Positions 46,701 through 57,700 of a DNA stretch of 64,000 bases are shown here, piece by piece (the stretch's first letter is position 1; the number at the start of each line of letters is the position of its first letter). A program made the position numbers and the translations under genes. A model generated the notes under the pieces. That model searched no databases. It was not told the origin of the DNA and was given only the letters and a program-made list of their open reading frames with translations. Source of the stretch: Archilochus colubris (taxonomy: Eukaryota; Chordata; Aves; Apodiformes; Trochilidae); the NCBI GenBank assembly GCA_023079485.1, contig CM041084.1:118714467-118778466 (forward strand), written 5' to 3'.

Positions 46701-49700
46701 AAAGCACAATGCAAATCTGCCAAAAATGTAAGGAAGGAAAATGCTGCTCTGTATCAGCTCAGAGTTGATACGATACCATGGCTTTCATAATTTTAATACA
46801 GCCAGTAAAATACAGTTATTTAAATTCTCCTTTCACTTACTAAACCCCTTGTAAAAGGTTATGAAGTCAGAGCATACAGAAACTAAGGATGGAGGCAACA
46901 AAAAGCATTTTGAGTGACTGCAGTCTTAGATGGCTGTCTTTTATCCCCATGGCTCACTTTCTCCAGATTCTGGGATTTTCCACTACAGAAACCAAAAGTG
47001 GGAGCAGAGACCCTGATTCTGATTTTTTTTGAGAGGAGCACACATGAAATATCTTCACTGATTTACTGGGGAAAGTCCAGATTTAAGTAGTTTTTGATGA
47101 GAAAAGATCTTTGGCCCCACTAGAGCAGAATGAAACTCATGAGCACAGAAACCTTTCTAACTTTTTTCCTAGTTTCATCCTGGGCTTAACTTCAATTTCA
47201 AAGCTCTCACTGTTTCATTGTAAACATGTGGTTTTTAAAGTACTGCACTGCTCCAAAGTTATCTGCATGTGAGTTTATTTTATATTAAGTACTTCAAAAA
47301 TGTCTGAACATAAAATGCCAACAGAAACAACAAAAATATAAATAAATCACCACATTCAGCAGAAATGCTTTAACTCAGAATGTAATAAAGAGAGTCAAGG
47401 TTTAAAAAGTTTATGCCAGAGTGTAAACTGAAGGAATTAGTAATTTATTTTTCCTGTAGACAGTTTTGCTGCTGCAGCCAAAAGATTCTCAAGGGCTGTT
47501 AAAAAATATAAAGACAAAAAAAGACAGTGGAAAAATGTTTATTTTCCCTCAAGAAATTCTGGCTTCTGCAATTTGGCATTCTCCTCAGCCATTGAGAACA
47601 TTTATTTTAGCAGCAGCCAAGCAGTGCTGTTATATTCACAGATTCTCCCTCTCCTCCCATAAATAAGTATTCAGGAGCTGTGAGCTATCCTCACCTAGAG
47701 CAGAACAGTGCTAAGGATGTCTGTAAAAGTACAAGCATGGCTGCTGTAAAAGCTGCTCATATTTTAGAGGCTGCCCCAGTTCTTCCTGGTTTTGTAATTA
47801 CAGAAGAGTTTGATTCCAGATTCAGGGGCCAAATTCCTGCCAGCAGTGATGGGTGGCACCCTGGCCGACTTTGCCCCAGTAGAACTCTCAGTAGCCACCT
47901 GCAGAAGAATTTTCCTTTAGGATTACAGCCACATGTTGCATGTCTACAGCAGCCAATGCCTATACACCTCTGGGATGCAGACATGCCTGAGCCAGACCTA
48001 CCTCGGTGTTACTAAATTCTCTGCACCTCCCTCCATGGAGCACTGCAGACATGCTTATAGCACAGTTAATCTCTAGAACATCAGATCATCTTTATTTAAA
48101 ATGCTTGGATGGATGCTTGACACTATCCTTGAGTGTTATTTTTGCATCACCCATACACAGTGAAGTGTACCCCTGGCTGAATCAAGAGCAAATAGGGGCT
48201 TCCAAGTGCCTCCTCTTCAATGCACAGTCAGCACACTTTTGACTGCTTATTCTCTGCTCCTTTGTATACTGCTGCTGCAGTGAGATTTGATCTGGGCTTG
48301 TGCCCTGAGCATTATCTACTGGATCCTGTGTCTGCAGCCTGAGAGAATGAAGCTATCTGCTTAATTTAAGATCCATTTTAAGAACTTACAGCACTTCCAC
48401 TGCCCTTGTCACTCACTCTTGTATTGGCATATCTCTGAGGAATGGCACAATTTGAGAACAGCTATTAATTTATTAAAGTCTTCCTATTGTTATTAACTGT
48501 CCTGAGACAGTTAATTCCTGATATTAACTTTGCACTGTCCATTAGCTGTCACAGTATATTCAATTGTATTTTTAGGAAATTCATCTTTTGTTCTAAAAGC
48601 AAGTCCTCAAAATTTGCAGTGCTGAAATATGTGTTCTCTTATGAGGTCCATTTTACAGTCTCATCTAAATATGAAAATATAAACATAAAATTCTATTTAC
48701 TAGTGACATTAAAAATAAAAATCAGTTTAAAAGTTTAAATGTTCATTTTAGTCATTCCCTTTATGGCTGTATTTTCTGGGTTACCTGCGTTAATAATTTA
48801 ATGCTAATATGAGAGAGGCCATGCATTATCTCATGGGCAAAAAAATTTGACATTTTCTTCGAAGAAACCAGAAGGCTACCTCACTTCTGGAAAACCTTCT
48901 TTTAAAGAAATGCCAGCTATCTCTTTGGACTTTAAAATATAGGTAATTGAAATTACACTGTGACTACACACCCATGTTCCCTGCACTGATTTATGAATGG
49001 AGTCACACAGTACCTCTCCTTTGCAAAGGCAACCTCCTGGTTGGTGTTCCCTCATGTTCTGGATCCCTGCTGAAGGCACTGGCATCTCTTTAAGTAGGAT
49101 TTCTTTTAAAAGCTTAAGAAGGGGTTGAAAGGAGAACAGCTGCATTCAATTACCAAAAGCATGTGTCTGCTGGTCAAGAAGAAAGGGTGGCTGCTCAGCT
49201 CAGATAGAACAGCTCCCTGTTCTTTAAAAGCAAACCGGCAGATTAAAAATACACCAGGTTTTATCTTGTTGAGAACACTGGTTTGACTAAGCAAGGCAGG
49301 AAAAGGCCTCTGAAGTACTTATTTGTTGTCATGATCCCTCTAAAATAAACAAGCAGAATCTTCCAAAAATCAGTTACTCCTTATAAATTTCTTCTGCTGT
49401 AGCTTGGGGGTTGGGGATAGGAAGGATACATTCTTTGATCAAGGTTTGTCTTGAACCTATGAAAATGAATAGACAAAATTTGATGGTCTGTGTGGATAAT
49501 TTTCTCCCCAAACATTCTCTTCTAATGGTTCCCTTCTGGTACTTTGCTTCCTGGAAGTTTGGTTTCTTTCAAAGGGAAATATCAAAGTGATAAATGAGGA
49601 CTTGAGGAAGAGATCACTTGATGGAAGGATGCAGCCAGATTTTAGTAACAGGCAATGTCAGGAACTTCATTTATGATCCAATTGTATGTTGAACAGCAAG

Positions 49701-50157
49701 AAGTGAGGAATCTGCTCCTTGTCATCAGGTGCTCTACAGACCCAAAGCGAAAACTCAGATGAAATCATTTGAGCAGCTATTCTATTCCTCAAACATTGGC
49801 TCTGCTTTTGACATGGTGTATCAGATTCTTCAAGAGGGTGGAAGGGAGAGGCTGAATGTGGGAGGGCTTCAAGAGCAGACCACAAATACACTGCTCATGA
49901 CAAGAAACAAACAGGATCTTTTAACCTCATGTTGTCTTTTAGAAAATGCCTCATGACTACTTTAAATACCTGAATTGGAGAAGACCACCAGATCATGCTG
50001 AATTTAATAGAACTCTGAAAGAGAACTGGAAAAAATGCATAGATGATAGGCTGTTGAGTTGGAAAGTGGCTAACATTGTTCTTGGGATATAGGTGATCTT
50101 GGATGTTACAGCATTTAATATTTGATTTTTGTACTCCTCTTCACTTACTGTGGGATT
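43775..50157. other. AT-rich gene-poor stretch
   Basis: No gene recognised. The frame at 47680-48015 (111 codons, plus) has no known motif. The sequence at 45.9-46.15 kb is free of simple repeats and might be conserved non-coding DNA. Around 49.96-50.09 kb the text contains TTGGAAAGTGGCTAACATTG, which in translation (WKVANIV) resembles the CR1/LINE reverse transcriptase N-terminal motif, in a frame full of stops. This could be a very old CR1 relic (see findings). Confidence 0.35.
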
Positions 50158-50214
50158 AAAAACAAAACAAAACAAAACAAAACAAAACAAAACAAAAAAA
50201 AAGAAAGAAAGAAA
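50158..50214. repeat. (AAAAC)n microsatellite followed by (GAAA)n
   Basis: About seven AAAAC units, then an A run, then three GAAA units. It is a compound microsatellite, possibly an A-rich tail of an old retroelement, although no body is identified. Confidence 0.88.
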
Positions 50215-51038
50215 TACAGGATACAGGAATTGAAGGATTTTAAAAGTAAGTGGAGGAAGGAGAAGGTAATACCCTGCTTAATCCTACAATTTCCTTACTG
50301 CTAATGAGTTATTGGATGATATACAGTTGTTCTAGCTTCTGAACTGTGAAGGGCAAACAGTAATACAGGTTCTTTTGCCCTAAAGCAAAATCTGGTAATT
50401 CTATCCTCCAAACGTTCCTTGTGAAATGCCTTCTGACTCAGAGTTCAATAAACACCTCCTTTCCAGAAGGTGTGAGGGTCTTGAAACTACTCCATATGAA
50501 AAAGAGACACAATTTTTTTGCTGAATTGGCTTTGGAAGTTTTAGTGTCATTATTTACAGCTCATCCCTCCATTGTGATAACAGCAGCAGGCAGCACAAAT
50601 GGGGGACTGTGGAGTTGATCAAGGCTCTGATGCTACTGAGAAGACACATGCTTGTGGTTGCTGGGATTTTACAACCCTTTCCAACAGGCTGAATGGGACT
50701 GGTTGGAGGCAGTGGTATGCGGTGATGCAGGATAGGGTTAGGGTGACAAGTTGGGAACACCGCGTCCAGCAGCAGCAATGACAGCTGGAGCAGTGCAGCT
50801 GTGTAGACAGATGGCTTATTTAACAAGAGTTAAAACCCAAGAGTGCTTGGGTTGAGCTCCAGAAGAGTCAGTGTTGCACAGATCCAGAGTCTGAGGCAAC
50901 ATGAAGAAATGGCTTCTGGCATCAAAGGAGAAACACTTCTACTAACCAGAGGCTTATAATGAAGAAAATATTTCCCTTGCTGTAAAGGAGAAGAAAACTA
51001 TTATCAGTGCTTTGGTGGAGAAAGAAGGGACAGGTTTT
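50215..51038. other. Unannotated stretch
   Basis: Mixed-composition sequence up to the CR1 copy. Short frames of up to 90 codons on both strands have no motif. No feature supported. Confidence 0.4.
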
Positions 51039-51512
51039 GAGGTCCTGGAGCGGGTTCAGAGGAGGGCAACTAGGCTGGTGAAGGGACTCGAGCACAGATC
51101 CTATGAGGAGAGACTGAGGGAGCTGGGGCTGTTCAGCCTGGAAAAGAGGAGGCTCCGAGGAGACCTCATCACTCTCTACAACTCCCTGAAAGGAGGGTGT
51201 AGCCAGGGGGGGGTTGGTCTCTTTTCCCAGGCAACTCTCAGTGAGACAAGAGGGCACGGTCTTAAGTTGTGCCGGGGGAGGTTTAGGTTGGACATTAGAA
51301 AGAATTTCTTTACTGAGAGGGTGATCAGGCATTGGAATGGGCTGCCCTGGGAAGTAGTGGATTCTCCATCCCTGGAGATATTTAAAAAGAGACTGGATGT
51401 GGCACTCGGTGCCATGGTCTGGTAACTGCAGCGGTAGTGGATCAAAGGTTGGACTTGATGATCTCTGAGGTCCCTTCCAGCCCAGCCAATTCTATGATTC
51501 TATGATTCTATG
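51039..51512 (+). mobile_element. CR1 LINE, 5'-truncated, forward orientation
   Basis: Begins within ORF2 ([20 protein letters not shown]), continues through [40 protein letters not shown] and [13 protein letters not shown], then the 3' UTR and a tail of octamers (TTCTATGATTCTATGATTCT). It is close by eye to the copies at 9.8, 15.0 and 63.4 kb. The coding part is open, which fits a young insertion. No obvious target duplication. Confidence 0.95.
51042..51425 (+). pseudogene. CR1 ORF2 C-terminal remnant, frame intact
   Basis: About 128 codons of uninterrupted ORF2 C-terminal sequence ending in a natural stop after ALGAMVW. It lacks the endonuclease and the catalytic palm of the polymerase, so it is non-functional in spite of being open. 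The ATG at 51012 upstream lies in flanking DNA or just at the junction and is fortuitous. Confidence 0.85.
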
Positions 51513-53422
51513 TCACAATCCTGTGTCCAAAAAAAGCACATGAATTTGATGATCATGACAGATCAATAAACATCTTGTTACTTTTGTGCCTTCTGTGGGC
51601 ACTCAGCTTTCCTTGCATGACAGGTTTGGTCCTGTGGCACAAGTACTTGTGGGTCATGCTCTTACATCACATGAAGCTGCAGCCATAGTGTTGTGCAGTC
51701 ATTTAGACAAGGAATGAGCTTGCTTCTTGGAATTGTATCTCACCAATTACTGTAATTTTTTAAAGATAAGCAATCAATTATAGTCAATTCAGTGCAACTT
51801 TTTTTTTTCTTTCTTCTTCTTTTTTTTTTTAATCAGCTGCTTGGACCATGCCCCTTCTGCTTCACATCTGTTTCAAGATATGCAGTTGGCTTCTGTTTCC
51901 TTGTTATTCCATCTACAGTTTCACAGCTGCATGTGTCCTACATGCTGCTGTTTTGTTCAGTGACGGCATTTAGATTAAGTTATTATTTCTTCCTATAGTC
52001 ACCATTCTGATAGATGTTCACGTCTCTTCAAACCCACCTAGGGATCAGGGTTGAAATTGTATCTACCTCAGTATAATCTGCTACCATGAAGGACAGGCAA
52101 ACCATATTTTTCCCTTTGAACCAAAGTTTTATGTATTTTGATTTCTAAGTTAATTCTCATCCCTGGGAGGTGCTGGTGGTATTCAGTTTTTTCATACCAG
52201 TGACCTAAGCACTCATAAAAACTCTTTCAGTCTCTTATCCAGCACTAATTTCAGGTGATGTGTAGCTGAAGGTATGGACTGCAGAAGTTTTTCTCCAAGT
52301 ACAGATGTTTTGACCATTTTGGCAATATCTCAGCTATTATTATGTCATATCATAGCACAAACCCAAACTATACAGTAAGCCCCTAGAACTCAAAAAACCC
52401 CAACACTGGCTATCAGATCTTGTCTGTGAGAAGTCACTCACTTAAGTAAAATAAAGGAAAATGAAGAGATTTTGCTATTATCAAACCTCAGGGTGCTGTT
52501 GCTATTTGAAGTGCTGTCTAGCTTTAATCTGCTCTTTGATATTCTTACTTGATGAGAGTACATGATCACCATAAATCCAACTTGGCAATGATTCTGAAAG
52601 GTCACCTGTGGATATTGTTTTTCATGGTGTTAAATAGACTGTAATGGTCTCATTATTTCTCCAGAAGGACAAGTGAAAGTCCCATTGGTCTTCTTGCTGT
52701 CTCATAAATAATTAACAGCCTGTTTTAACTGGGGATAACCTTTGTACAGAGTGGCTCAACTTCACCGCATAGCAGAAGTAAAAGAGATTCAGAAAAATAT
52801 CATCCATCATTGATGGTACTAAACCATTCAGGTAATCCAGGAATAAAAATAAAAGCCTAATAATCAAGTGGTAATCGAGCAGTTTTAGAGGGCAGAACAA
52901 CTGCCTTTCTGTACACATCTGAATATTTTGAGCATCCTCCATCATTCAGGTTATTCTTAGGGGTTTTTTTACATTTTCCCACATGGCCACTCAGCTAACC
53001 TCTAGCATGGGAAATCTGAATGATTGTGGAACAGGTGAGAAAAAGTTCACATTTTTTTATTCTCTTCTACTAGGTAACATTTTGAAGAAGGATAAAAGAA
53101 GGATGAGGTTATTTTTGTTTCCAGCATAAAACTCACAGCTTTCAATTGAGGATGACCAAATTCAAACCCTGTATTTGGCTATTGTAATTATTTGTTGTTT
53201 AGATAGCAAGAATCTTTTCAACCTTCCATTTTGGGCATCTTCAACAAAATTCAACATTTGAGCATCTTCAACTACATTCAGTCGCTAAAACACAGTGCTG
53301 AAATCTGCAATGTCTCACCTGGAAACTCCCCAGTTTTCTTGGTAACAGAAGCTGGTGTTACAAATAAAGAGACATGTCTGAGTTTGCAGAAGATGTTTTA
53401 TCATGACAAAGTAAGCCGAGTT
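51513..53422. other. AT-rich unannotated stretch
   Basis: T-rich patch at 51799-51831 and otherwise mixed AT-rich DNA. No gene recognised. Short frames have no motifs. Confidence 0.4.
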
Positions 53423-53767
53423 AAAAAAAAAAAGAAAAGAAAGAAGAAAAAGAAAATAAAAATAAAAAAGAAAAAAAGGAAACAAAAAAGAAAATGAAAA
53501 AGATAGTGAAAAAGAAAGAGAAAATGGAAAAGGAAAAGGAAAAGGAAAAGGAAGAGAAAGAGAAAGAGAAAGAGAAAGAGAAAGAGAAAGAGAAAGAGAA
53601 AGAGAAAGAGAAAGAGAAAGAGGAGAAAGAGAAAAAGGAAAAAGAAAGAGAAAAAGAAAAAGGAAGAGGAAGAGAAAAAGAAAAAGGAAAAGAAAAAGAA
53701 AAAGGAAAAGAAAAGGAAAAAGAAAAAGGAAAAGGAAAAGGAAAAGGAAAAGGAAAAGGAAAAGGAA
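53423..53767. repeat. Polypurine satellite: GAAAAA, GAGAAA and GGAAAA units
   Basis: The left 100 bases are A-rich with a few T and C. From 53526 to 53767 the plus strand is an uninterrupted run of 242 purines. It is organised in blocks: GGAAAA (53526-53551), about 11 perfect GAGAAA hexamers (53554-53621), a mixed GAAAAA/GGAA block, and a second GGAAAA block (53729-53767). Long frames on the plus strand (Lys/Glu repeats) and on the minus strand (Phe/Leu/Ser repeats) are pure by-products. The hexamer blocks suggest successive expansion by slippage. Confidence 0.95.
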
Positions 53768-54082
53768 TCTAAGAGAGACAGAGAACATCAGTTTTCCAAA
53801 TGTTCCAGTTTTGCAGAAAATCAGACAGAAGTAGTGACAGCTCTGTTTGTCTTTCTAAATAAACCTAAAATCTTCAAATCTGAACATCTCTGCACTCTCT
53901 TTGGATACAAACAAACCCAAACCTGCGCCAAATTTCAAAGGAATGCAATAATCTTTGGCTATGGGGAGAAGATTGAGAAATTACGGTCCCCTTGATAACT
54001 ATTTCCTTTCTGGTCTGTTTTTAAAATGAAATGTAAGAAAAGGAACTGTGTGTTCCCACTGCAACCATTCTCTTGTCTCCAC
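53768..54082. other. Unannotated spacer
   Basis: Single-copy-looking DNA between the polypurine satellite and a CR1 3' end. Nothing recognised. Confidence 0.4.
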
Positions 54083-54171
54083 AGAATCATAGAATCAGCT
54101 GGGTTGGAAGGGACCTCAGAGATCATCAAGTCCAACCCTTGATCCACTACCGCTGCAGTTACGAGACTATG
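54083..54171 (-). mobile_element. CR1 LINE 3' end fragment
   Basis: The plus strand shows one octamer and a half, then CAGCTGGGTTGGAAGGGACC, ATCATCAAGTCCAACCC and TTGATCCACTACCGCTGCAG, the same 3' UTR as the young copies. Only about 90 bases are present, so this is an extremely 5'-truncated insertion in reverse orientation. Confidence 0.92.
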
Positions 54172-54725
54172 AAAATGTCTTGCATACAATTCATTGCAAG
54201 TTCATATAGGAAAAAGATAGCTTAACAATTCTGCTTTTGAAGTTCACTTCCGTGTAAGTGTATTCTCTCTTTGGCCCTTTTAGTTTTGGAGTGATGAATA
54301 CATGATACTTGGACAGAAAGAAAAGCTTTGAATGCCCATTGCAGGAGGAGACGGGAGAAAAATTGCTTTTAAACAGCTCCCCTCTTCCAAGATGCTTGTA
54401 GCAGCTCCACAAAGCAAGGAGCCTGAGGTGGGAGAGGAAGGAATATTTGGGAGCAGAAGTAGCAGAAACTCCAGCACCATTTCTCAAATGATTGATGGGA
54501 ATATAAGCTCCTATTCCAAGTCCTGAGCTGCTGGTGGCAGCATGTCTCCAAGGAAAGCCATCATATCAAGAGTTAGGGGAGTCTGGAGTCAGGGAACTTT
54601 TCATGTGAAGGCCAGGAAAGGTTTTGAACTGCTTTGCCCTGCTGATCCCTGAACTTCACGGGTGTTAGAAAACCTGCTTTCCTGCCCCCTTTCTGCCAAG
54701 AAAACAATCTCCAGCTTAGAGAAAG
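54172..54725. other. Unannotated stretch
   Basis: Overlapping 60-98 codon frames occur on both strands at 54.19-54.55 kb and none has a recognisable motif. Confidence 0.4.
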
Positions 54726-54782
54726 TAAAACAAAACAAAACAAAAATAAAAATAAAAAAATTTTAAAACCCAAACAAACAAC
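54726..54782. repeat. (AAAAC)/(AAAAT)n low-complexity tract
   Basis: AAAAC units change to AAAAT units and then to a short A/C-rich segment on the plus strand. Confidence 0.8.
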
Positions 54783-57700
54783 AACTCCCAAGCAAAAGCT
54801 TTCTATGTATCTTTCTGGAAAATCCAGTAGTACCTGGGAAGCTCCTTAAAATCTTATAGTTGGCATTTTTACAGCACTTTCTCAGTTTATTTTTATCTGT
54901 TTTTTACATTTTTCAACTAATTTATGGGGAAACAGTAAAAGCAGAGAGACAGTATTTGGGTAATTTTATTAAGCAGATGTAATGGGTGGTAGTTGCTAGC
55001 TGCATGCCACAGAAACCCAACAGTACTCTCAAGATGTCTATGAGGTGAAGGGGGACTACTTGGAGAGATTTATTAGGTTCTTAACCTCAAGTTAAAAAGG
55101 AAAGATAAATAGATAGTTGTCTCCTCCCAATAGACCTCAGTTCCTTAGAAAGAGTCAGAAAATGCATTGAAAACATTGACAAGAAGATGCATTTTTTCCC
55201 CCCCAAGCTTCATTACTTTTTTATTTAGCTGAAAGCTGAACCAAAGAACTACATTCAGACAGAAGGATGGAGTTCATGGTCTTTGGAGAAAAAAACAAAA
55301 CAAAAAATAAATACCAAGAACATTTCTGTCTGCTTGCCTCCCCCAGCCCCCTGCAGATACACACATACACACACACTCCTGGCTGTGGTGATGTCTACAT
55401 GTGTGAATCCTTCACGCTCTGCTCTCCTGTTTAAAAGCCCTCATGTTCTCAATAGGCAGATTTGAAGCTTCATGAAAACAAAGTCCTTCTACTGATTTCA
55501 GGATGCTGAGCCAAATATATAAGAAACTTGAGGAAAGAGAAAAAAAATCCTATTAGTGCTAGCTGAAATATTTTGTGCCCTGAAACAATTTTGAATTTTC
55601 CATACATTCCATGCTGAAGTAGGAGTATGCAAACCTAAAGGTGACAACTTGCCTTGGAGCAGCCCAGCGCTGAACATCGGCACCCACGGATCTCACCCCA
55701 GTGTTAACTAACGCGGTTTCTGTGCAACCTGAGGGCATAACTGCAGGCTGTTTGTAATATCCCAGATTTCCCCCATGGTCTCTGATGTTTACTTAAACTC
55801 TAGAAACTGAGATGTGGATTTTCAGTCACTTTAGCTTAGAAAATATCGTACACTTACTGACTGTTACTATTGTCTACTGAACGCAGCCATGGGATGGAAA
55901 GCAAACAAACCCTGAAGATGCAGGTGTGTGATGTATTGCAATTTGATACCTCTCACTGCCTGTAAGTAAAATAAACAGAATTGACTCAAATTAACTTAAG
56001 TGTTGACTGTAACCTCAAAGTCATTTTTTCCTTTTATCTCTTAAATATATATATTTTGGTGACATTTTAAAACCCTAGGTCTTAATTAATTTTTGGAAGG
56101 AGTTCTTCCTAAACACACAGGATGATCTTCTTTAGAGTTTGGTGGGGTGTAATGACAGGGGAACATCATCCTGTTTCATCACTGGCTTCAAGGGATTTTA
56201 AAAAATTTCCCTGTGTTAGAATGATTGTATAAAACGAGACCTGGATCTGTCTTCTTACTGCCAGATTGCAATCATCACAGAAACTTTAAAACAAACAAAG
56301 ACCCAGAGGCTACCTGTTCCTTCGTGCAGTGGCTGCAAGCTGCCAAGGCTGGACCAAAGCCAGCCTTGAGGTCAGGTTTACATTATCACCAGCAAAGAAG
56401 AAAAATCAGGTCCTGAAAAAAAAAAAGGAAAAAGGTACCATAGTTAATAAGAAATTGAAAAAATCTGATTAGCACATCTGTGATTAATCAAAGCCGTCAC
56501 AAATAATTCAATTAAATGTAACTTTTTGCTGAAATCTATTTTGACTCAGTTTACAACAGCCTGAACGATTGTTCCCCCCTTTGTTTCAGGAAAAACAAAA
56601 CAAACAATTTCCCAGGATTATTTTAACTCTACAGGGGATGACAGTTTTTCTGTGTAAGTATTACTACGAGACACGGTACCTAGCACATTGGACATGTTCC
56701 TGTACCACTTCCACAGTAGATTTATCTTTTTCCTTAACACAATGGATTGAGAACCTGTGAGAGGGAATGAAATAAAGGTGTGTTTGTTTTGGTAAGCACC
56801 TAGATGAGGGGCTGCCAAGGGAAGTTTGAAACCTGTTGGAAATGTACATAATGCAGTCCATTTTCTTTAGGCTCTGTGTTTAATCAAAGTTCCTGTGTTG
56901 TTTCAGAAGAACCTGTGTCCATAACAAAATCCCTTCTTCATTTCATTTTTGTTTTGTTTTATTTGAATGCAAAACTGAAGCTCTGGCTACATTTTTAAAA
57001 CTTAAAGATTCCTTGCAGGCTTCCCTAACAACATATGCCATCAATAATGATGATCTGGCTTCCTGAATTTGCCTTGCAGCTTTTTTGGATTCATTATTTT
57101 TCCCTCTCCAAGAGCCAAAAGCTGGCTCTGTGACACTGAATGGATGCCTCTGGGTTTTTGGTGGGGTGCAAGCCATCCCTGAGAACCCAGAGAGGCCATG
57201 ATCCTGTGCAGCACTGAGCTGCTCTTGGAGGAAAGGGAAACTGGTAGATGAAGAGATTTAATACCAGCACTCTCATCCCCATCTGTCTAGCAGCAGCAGG
57301 ATCTAGAGCAGCAGGAGGTCTCCTCCAGCTCCTGTTGCAAATGGAGTGTCTTAACACAACTAAAATGTTACCTGCAACTCAGTTTTGTTTCCCGCATCTT
57401 TCCTTGCTCCCACCTCTACTTGAGATCTGCCACTTCACCTCTCTACTTCCACACCAGCAACTTGAATGTGTCTCCAGCTGGAAAATTCTCTGTGATGGAT
57501 CTCTGTCATGGAGATCCAAAGAATGGAGACAGTATGAAAAGGAAGAATCATTTAGGTGTTCATATATATAAGATGTAGTGGCATACCAGTGGGTTTCAAA
57601 CAAATGTCCAGCCCTAATTCCTCTCTTTTTAATATCAATCCCATGTCAGAAACAGGATTTTCAAAATATACATGTTGGTATGTTCCAGCCCTGCTCTAGA

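Noticed and set aside
53315..53788. 157-codon Phe/Leu/Ser-repeat frame (minus) and Lys/Glu-repeat frames (plus)
   Set aside because: Direct translation of the polypurine satellite. Such peptides follow from the repeat unit and show no start context or domain.
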